Assembly: GCA_963731285.1 (NCBI GenBank)
Contig: CAVSUR010000011.1
Location: 248,001 to 312,000, forward strand
Length of the DNA: 64,000 nt
Source: CAVSUR01 sp963731285
GTDB taxonomy: Bacteria; Actinomycetota; Actinomycetes; Streptosporangiales; Streptosporangiaceae
Direction of reading: 5' to 3'
The notes beneath the pieces were generated by a model that was not told the origin of the DNA, searched no databases, and saw only the letters and a list, made by a program, of their open reading frames with translations. The translations under genes were made by a program, and so were the position numbers. This document shows positions 56,869-64,000 of this stretch, piece after piece. Position 1 is the stretch's first letter. The number at the start of each line of letters is the position of its first letter.

Positions 56869-57646
56869 GGCGGAAATGGCGGCCCCGGCGGATGGTGCGA
56901 GGGACCTTGCGGATATTGCGGATTCTGCAGGTACTGGGACCCGGGCTGGTACTCCGGACCCGGCGGGTACTGCGGGCCGGGCGGGGAAGCGGCGGCCGGC
57001 CAGGCCGCGGCGGCCCGGCCGCGCGGGGCGAGGCCGTCCCGGGCGCGGCCGTGCCGGGCGCGTTCAGCCCGGCCCGCCGCGCGCGCAGCATCGCGCGGGT
57101 CTCCAGGCCGCCCGCCACCAGGCCGGCCGCCAGCGGCCAGAACGCCACCGAGCCGTGCGCGCCGAGCACCAGCGGCGCGCGCAGCAGCGCGCCGCTCCCG
57201 GCGGTGGCCAGCCTGGCGTTAAAAACAGCCAGCCCGGAGTGCTGGCCCACCCACAGGACCGTGTAGGCGGCGGCCAGGCCGCCCGCGAGCAATCCGGCCA
57301 TCGGCAGCGGGCCGTGCCGGCGGACCGCGAAGAGGTATCCGAGCAGGCCGGTGATGACGCCGCCGGCCACGCACACCGCGCAGAACCAGCCGTCGGCGGC
57401 GATGAAGGCCGGGGTCTCGGGATTGAGTACGTTGGCAGCGCCGTGGCCGAGCACGACGAAGACCGCGCGCGGCGCGAGGGCCAGCCAGGCCGCCCCGCCG
57501 GCTAGGCCGAGCAGCACGCTGCCCGCCAGAATCGCGGCCAGTGCAACCAGGCTTCCGGCGCGCGCGCCGCTAGAGCGCGCCCCGGCGATCCCGTGCGCTC
57601 CCCCGCGGCGCCGGGCGCGGGCTGGCAGCTGAGTTGAATCGGCCAT
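56865..57646 (-). CDS. DUF2567 membrane protein with Pro/Tyr-rich tail (frameshift)
   Basis: The N-terminal part has four membrane helices: SLVALAAILAGSVLLGLAGG, GWFCAVCVAGGVITGLLGYL, PMAGLLAGGLAAAYTVLWVG and GSVAFWPLAAGLVAGGLETR, with the family segment NPETPAFIAADGWF. After about residue 215 the open frame becomes Arg-rich and never stops. Between 57000 and 57090 another frame takes over with a repetitive cytosolic tail (SPPGPQYPPGPEYQPGSQYL then QNPQYPQ) and TGA at 56865, overlapping the RidA start. One base is missing. Function unknown. Confidence 0.82.
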
Positions 57647-57777
57647 ACTTCGCAGCAGCGTACGTGACCCGCATGCCGCCCGGCCACCGGTGCGCCGCCG
57701 GGCGGGCGGCATGCTGGTGTTGCTAGCGTGGAACCGTGCCCTAACCGGAGGCGGGGCTCCCGCCGGTAAGGATGCCG

Positions 57778-58869
57778 ATGATCGAGGTACGCGATCTCAC
57801 GAAGCGGTTCGGGACGAAGACGGCCGTCGACCACCTCAGCTTCGCGGTCGAGCCGGGCCAGGTCACGGGGTTCCTCGGGCCCAACGGCGCCGGCAAGTCG
57901 ACCACCATGCGGGTAATACTCGGCCTAGACCGGCCGCAGGGCGGCAGCGCGACGATCAACGGCCGCGCCTACCGGGACCTGCGGGACCCGCTGCGCACCG
58001 TCGGCGCGCTGCTGGAAGCCAAGTCGGTGCACACCGGCCGCAGCGCGGGCAACCACCTGCTGTTCCTGGCCCAGACCCAGGGCCTGCCGCGCCGCCGGGT
58101 GGACGAGGTGCTGGCACTGGCCGGGCTGCAGGATGTGGCGGGCAAGCGGGCCGGCGGGTTCTCGCTTGGCATGAGCCAGCGGCTGGGCATCGCCGCGGCC
58201 ATGCTGGGCGACCCGGCGGTGCTGCTGCTGGACGAGCCGGTCAACGGCCTGGACCCTGAAGGGGTGCTGTGGATCAGGAACCTGATGAAGCAGCTGGCCA
58301 GTGAGGGCCGGACCATCCTGGTGTCCAGTCACCTGATGAACGAGATGGCGGTAACCGCCGATCACCTCATCGTCATCGGCCGGGGCCGGCTGATCACCGC
58401 CGCCAGCACCGCGGACGTGATCGCGCGCAGCGCCGCCAAGTCGGTCCGCGTGCGTACGCCGGCCGCCGCCCGGCTCGCCGATCTGATCACCAGCAAGGGC
58501 GGGCGGGCTGAGCTCGGCGGCAGCACTCTCGCGGCAGGTGGCGCCGGCGCGGCTGGCGGCATTCCCTCGCCGGAGGGCATTCCCTCGCCGGGGGGCATCG
58601 GCGCGCCAGGGGGCATCGGCGCGGCCGTGCCCGCAGGCCCGGGCGAGCTGGGCACGGCCGCCGGCGCTGACTTTATTACGGTGACCGGCATGGAAGCGGC
58701 CCAGGTTGGCGAGCTGGCCGCGTCCGCGTCCATCGTGCTGCACGAGCTGACCCCGCTGGCCTCGCTGGAGGAGGCGTTCATGGAGCTGACATCGGAGAGC
58801 GTCGAATTCGGCCGCCGCGAGCCGCAGCCCGATCAGGTCGCCGCGGCGAGTGACGGGAGCGTCCGGTGA
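57778..58869 (+). CDS. ABC-2 type exporter ATPase
   Basis: A 363-aa ATP-binding subunit of a drug/antibiotic-type exporter. It has MIEVRDLTKRFGTKTAVDHL, Walker A GFLGPNGAGKSTTMRVILGL, signature FSLGMSQRLGIAAAMLGDPA, Walker B VLLLDEPVNGLDPEG and H-loop ILVSSHLMNEM. The C-terminal accessory domain is interrupted by Gly/Ile/Pro/Ser/Ala repeats encoded by four 18-bp units. ATG 57778 has AAGG 6 nt upstream; ATG 57772 overlaps it. Its stop overlaps the permease start by 4 bp (GTGA). Confidence 0.94.
   Translation: MIEVRDLTKRFGTKTAVDHLSFAVEPGQVTGFLGPNGAGKSTTMRVILGLDRPQGGSATINGRAYRDLRDPLRTVGALLEAKSVHTGRSAGNHLLFLAQTQGLPRRRVDEVLALAGLQDVAGKRAGGFSLGMSQRLGIAAAMLGDPAVLLLDEPVNGLDPEGVLWIRNLMKQLASEGRTILVSSHLMNEMAVTADHLIVIGRGRLITAASTADVIARSAAKSVRVRTPAAARLADLITSKGGRAELGGSTLAAGGAGAAGGIPSPEGIPSPGGIGAPGGIGAAVPAGPGELGTAAGADFITVTGMEAAQVGELAASASIVLHELTPLASLEEAFMELTSESVEFGRREPQPDQVAAASDGSVR
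58558..58629. repeat. Four 18-bp tandem repeats in the exporter ATPase gene
   Basis: GGCATTCCCTCGCCGGAG occurs twice (58558-58593), followed by two variants GGCATCGGCGCGCCAGGG and GGCATCGGCGCGGCCGTG. They encode GIPSPE/GIPSPG/GIGAPG/GIGAAV in frame. Confidence 0.85.
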
Positions 58870-59714
58870 CCGCCGCCGCACCGGTGGCGCCGGATCTCGG
58901 TCCGGGCAGCGCCGCGCGCGGCCGCCGCGTTTCCTTCGGCAGCCTGCTGCGCGCGGAATGGACCAAGATCCGCTCAGTCCGGTCCACCGCCTGGACGCTG
59001 ATCTTGTTCGTGCTGATCACCGTCGGCCTGAGCACGCTGCTGACGTGGCTGACCGTGGCCAACTGGAGCGGCCCGCAGGCGGCGTCCCGCGACCAGACGG
59101 TCCGGGCCGACCCGGTGAGCCTCATCCTGGGCGCGGGCATCGGCCTCGGCCAGCTGACCATCTGCGTGCTCGGCGCGCTGCTGATCACCACCGAGTACTC
59201 CACCGGGGTGATCCGCGCCTCACTGCTGGCGGTGCCGCGCAGGCTGCCGATGCTGGCGGCCAAGGCGATCGTGTTCGCGGCGCTGATACTGGGGCTGTCG
59301 GAGATCGTCGTGTTCGCCTCGTTCTTCATCGGCTCGGCCATCCTGCACAGCCGGGTGCCGGTGTCGCTGGGCGACCCGGGGGCGGCCCGCGCGGTGGCCG
59401 GCGCCGGGCTGTACCTCACCGTGCTCGGTCTGCTCGCGCTGGCCATCGGGACCATGCTGCGGCATACCGCAGGCTCGGTCTCCACGGTGATCGGCGTCGT
59501 GCTGGTGCTGCCGATCCTGGCCGGGCTGCTGCCCGGCAGCTGGGGCGCGCATATCAACGCCTACCTGCCCGCAGAGGCCGGGTCGCTGATCACGCACGCG
59601 CACCAGGCGTCCGGCGACCTGCTGTCTCCCTGGCAGGGATTCGGGATCCTGTGCGCCTGGACAGTGCTGCTGCTCGCCGCGGCGGCCTGGCTGCTGCGGC
59701 GCCGGGACGCCTAG
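58866..59714 (+). CDS. ABC-2 type exporter permease
   Basis: A 282-aa membrane subunit with six helices (TAWTLILFVLITVGLSTLLT; LILGAGIGLGQLTICVLGAL; ALILGLSEIVVFASFFIGSA; LTVLGLLALAIGTMLRHTAG; TVIGVVLVLPILAGLLPGSW; FGILCAWTVLLLAAAAWLL). It has the family pattern LLRAEWTKIRSVRST at the N-terminus and TTEYSTGVIRASLLAVPRR in the first cytosolic loop. GTG 58866 overlaps the ATPase stop. Together they probably export a hydrophobic compound; no regulator adjoins. Confidence 0.92.
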   Translation: MTAAAPVAPDLGPGSAARGRRVSFGSLLRAEWTKIRSVRSTAWTLILFVLITVGLSTLLTWLTVANWSGPQAASRDQTVRADPVSLILGAGIGLGQLTICVLGALLITTEYSTGVIRASLLAVPRRLPMLAAKAIVFAALILGLSEIVVFASFFIGSAILHSRVPVSLGDPGAARAVAGAGLYLTVLGLLALAIGTMLRHTAGSVSTVIGVVLVLPILAGLLPGSWGAHINAYLPAEAGSLITHAHQASGDLLSPWQGFGILCAWTVLLLAAAAWLLRRRDA

Positions 59715-59730
59715 CCGCGCTGACGGCGGA

Positions 59731-61136
59731 TCACGGCGCCTGCGCGGGGGAACCGGCCGCCTGTCCCGTCTGCCCCAGCGCAGCGGCGTGGGCGTCGAGG
59801 ACATGCTGGTAGGCGCGCTGGATGTCGGCCCGGTCGGCGGCCTCGCCGACCGACGCCACGCTGAGCCGCTGGATCATCGCTGCCTGGTCGAGTAGTACCT
59901 GACGGTCCTGCGGCTCCGCGGCCCGCTCGGCGATCTTGGCCAGCGCGTCTAGCTGACGGATCATCACCGCCGGCATGCCGCGGCCGGCCTGGCGGACCTT
60001 CTCGAACGCCCGCTGTACCAGCCGCTGGTAGGTGGTCTGCGTCGCGATGACCCGGACTGCGCCGCCCGCGTCCCGGTAGACGCGGGTCGGCTGCCACCGG
60101 CCGGTCACCTTGCACAGGCTGTCGCCGATCCAGTCAATGCACGTCAAAGCCGTGAATGTGTCGTTGACGGCCGGCGAAAGCGCCCGGATGCATATTTCCA
60201 CCAGCTGATCGATGCCGAAGGAGACGTCCTGCGCCAGCGTCCGGTACGGCCCGGTGACATGCGCGCGGGCCAGCTCGCGGGCTACCAGGACGGCCGCCTC
60301 AGCCGGCCAGACGGTTGCGTAGGCATGTCCCTGGACGAGGAAATGCCCGGGCCGGTAGCGAAGGTGGATCACGGCGGCCTGTTGCGCCGCTATCCGGATC
60401 AGCGTCCGGTGATGGATGTACTGCAGGTAGCCGCTGCGCGGCGCCACCACCGTACCGCCCTGGCCGTCCAGGGCCGCGGTCAGCAGCGCCGAGTACTGCG
60501 CGTCGGCGCTCACCGTCGGATCGCCGGCTTGCAGCTCGATCGCCTGAGCCAGGTCACCGGCAATGCCCGCGATCACCTGGGGCAGCTGGATCTGGATGGC
60601 GATGTGGTGCAGGAAATAGATGAGCACCGCGAGATCGGCGACCATCAGTCCCAGGGTGATGGTGATGGACAGGTGCGGCACGAAGTTCCCGTGACCGCCC
60701 TGCCCGATCGACCCGAGGGCCAGCACGGCGTACACGAAGGTGGCGACGAACGTGCCGAGGGTGAGCTGGGTGCCGCGGTCGCGGATGAAGTTGCGCAGCA
60801 TTCGCGGGCCGAACTGGGTTGAGGTGAGGGTCAGCGCCACGATCACGATCGAGAACACCACGCCGACCACGGTGATGACCGCGGCCGCGATCGCAGTGAG
60901 GATCTGCCGCGCGGCGTCCGGGGAGCCGCTGAGCGTCCATCCCGGCAGCGTGATCGCACCGTCATAGGCAAGCCGGTCCACCGCGTAAGTGATCGCGAAC
61001 AGCACGACGGCGGCGAGCACCTCAAGGCTCGGAACGAGCCAGAGGTTGGTGCGAAGCACGTCCCGGCGCCATTCCGAGCCGCGCGCCAGCCGCCGGATCA
61101 CTGGCCTGGCCTGGCCGACGGCGGGCCGGTCGACAT
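59731..61136 (-). CDS. DUF2254 membrane protein (N-terminal frame slip)
   Basis: A ~468-aa protein with four N-terminal helices (LWLVPSLEVLAAVVLFAITY; ILTAIAAAVITVVGVVFSIV; LTLGTFVATFVYAVLALGSI; LGLMVADLAVLIYFLHHIAI), family segments SIVIVALTLTSTQFGPRMLR and PAVNDTFTALTCIDWIG, and a soluble C-terminal half. An ATG at 61136 has GGGAGG 7 nt upstream, but its frame (MSTGPPSARPGQ) stops. The coding frame is open from GTG 61101. Three GGCCA units lie between them, so a 5-bp repeat gain may explain the slip. Function unknown. Confidence 0.85.
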
Positions 61137-61216
61137 GGCGAGCCTCCCGTGGCAGCAGAAGCGACTGCCGACCAGGCTTCCCGGCACACCTGCCACCGAT
61201 GTTACGCCTGCGGGGC

Positions 61217-64000
<2,784 letters not shown>

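Noticed and set aside
55178..57712. An 844-codon minus-strand frame
   Set aside because: Only its first ~215 codons (DUF2567) look real; the rest is antisense to ppgK and passes through RidA out of frame.

Overview
The window is a very GC-rich, gene-dense chromosomal segment of an actinomycete. Four things point there: strong G/C bias at third codon positions, frequent GTG starts, XRE/DUF397 gene pairs, and actinobacterial families (TIGR03085, TIGR02234, polyphosphate glucokinase, ANTAR response regulator, DUF2567). From memory of Mycobacterium tuberculosis gene order (Rv1547 dnaE1; Rv1610-1614 trp-lgt; Rv1626 pdtaR; Rv1629-1633 polA-rpsA-coaE-uvrB; Rv1699-1713 pyrG-nudix-xerD-parA-scpAB-rluB-cmk-der), the housekeeping genes follow that backbone order, read right to left. 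The species cannot be named from the sequence; a Streptosporangiales-like or related filamentous actinomycete is a reasonable guess.

Layout. 1-4.1 kb is accessory: the 5' part of an MDR oxidoreductase, a GGDEF remnant, a secreted trypsin-like protease, an aldo/keto reductase, an XRE-DUF397 pair with a palindromic operator candidate, and two facing gene remnants. 4.1-31.4 kb is one long minus-strand run: der, cmk, tyrA, aroH, rluB, scpB, scpA, an RHH-like gene, parA, xerD, ald, a Nudix gene, pyrG, an EamA-like transporter, a HAD phosphatase, a lipoprotein, uvrB, coaE, a membrane sensor-like protein, an unknown gene, a partner-switching set (STAS, HATPase, SpoIIE phosphatase), rpsA and polA. 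31.5-35 kb holds a thioesterase, a tiny ORF, pdtaR, tRNA-Leu(CAA) and a complete IS5-family element with 3-bp TTA target duplications. 35-47.3 kb is lgt-gltD-gltB-trpA-trpB-trpC and two membrane proteins. 47.4-55 kb holds a TIGR03085 gene, then a LacI-controlled ABC importer whose last gene is a translationally coupled metallophosphoesterase. 55-64 kb holds ppgK, RidA, DUF2567, an ABC-2 exporter pair, DUF2254 and the 3' part of dnaE.

How the genes work together. der/cmk/scpAB/parA/xerD serve ribosome assembly, nucleotide supply and chromosome segregation. polA/uvrB/dnaE serve replication and repair. tyrA/aroH and trpCBA make aromatic amino acids. gltBD supplies glutamate. The SpoIIE-HATPase-STAS cluster is a classic sigma-factor partner-switching relay with unknown outputs.

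Major caveat. At least a dozen conserved genes contain apparent single-base frameshifts: tyrA, rluB, polA (five), the SpoIIE gene, pdtaR, gltB, the metallophosphoesterase, one permease, DUF2567, DUF2254 and others. Because polA and other core genes are hit and the reading frame resumes perfect family sequence each time, I treat most of these as sequencing/assembly indels and annotate one intact gene across each break.
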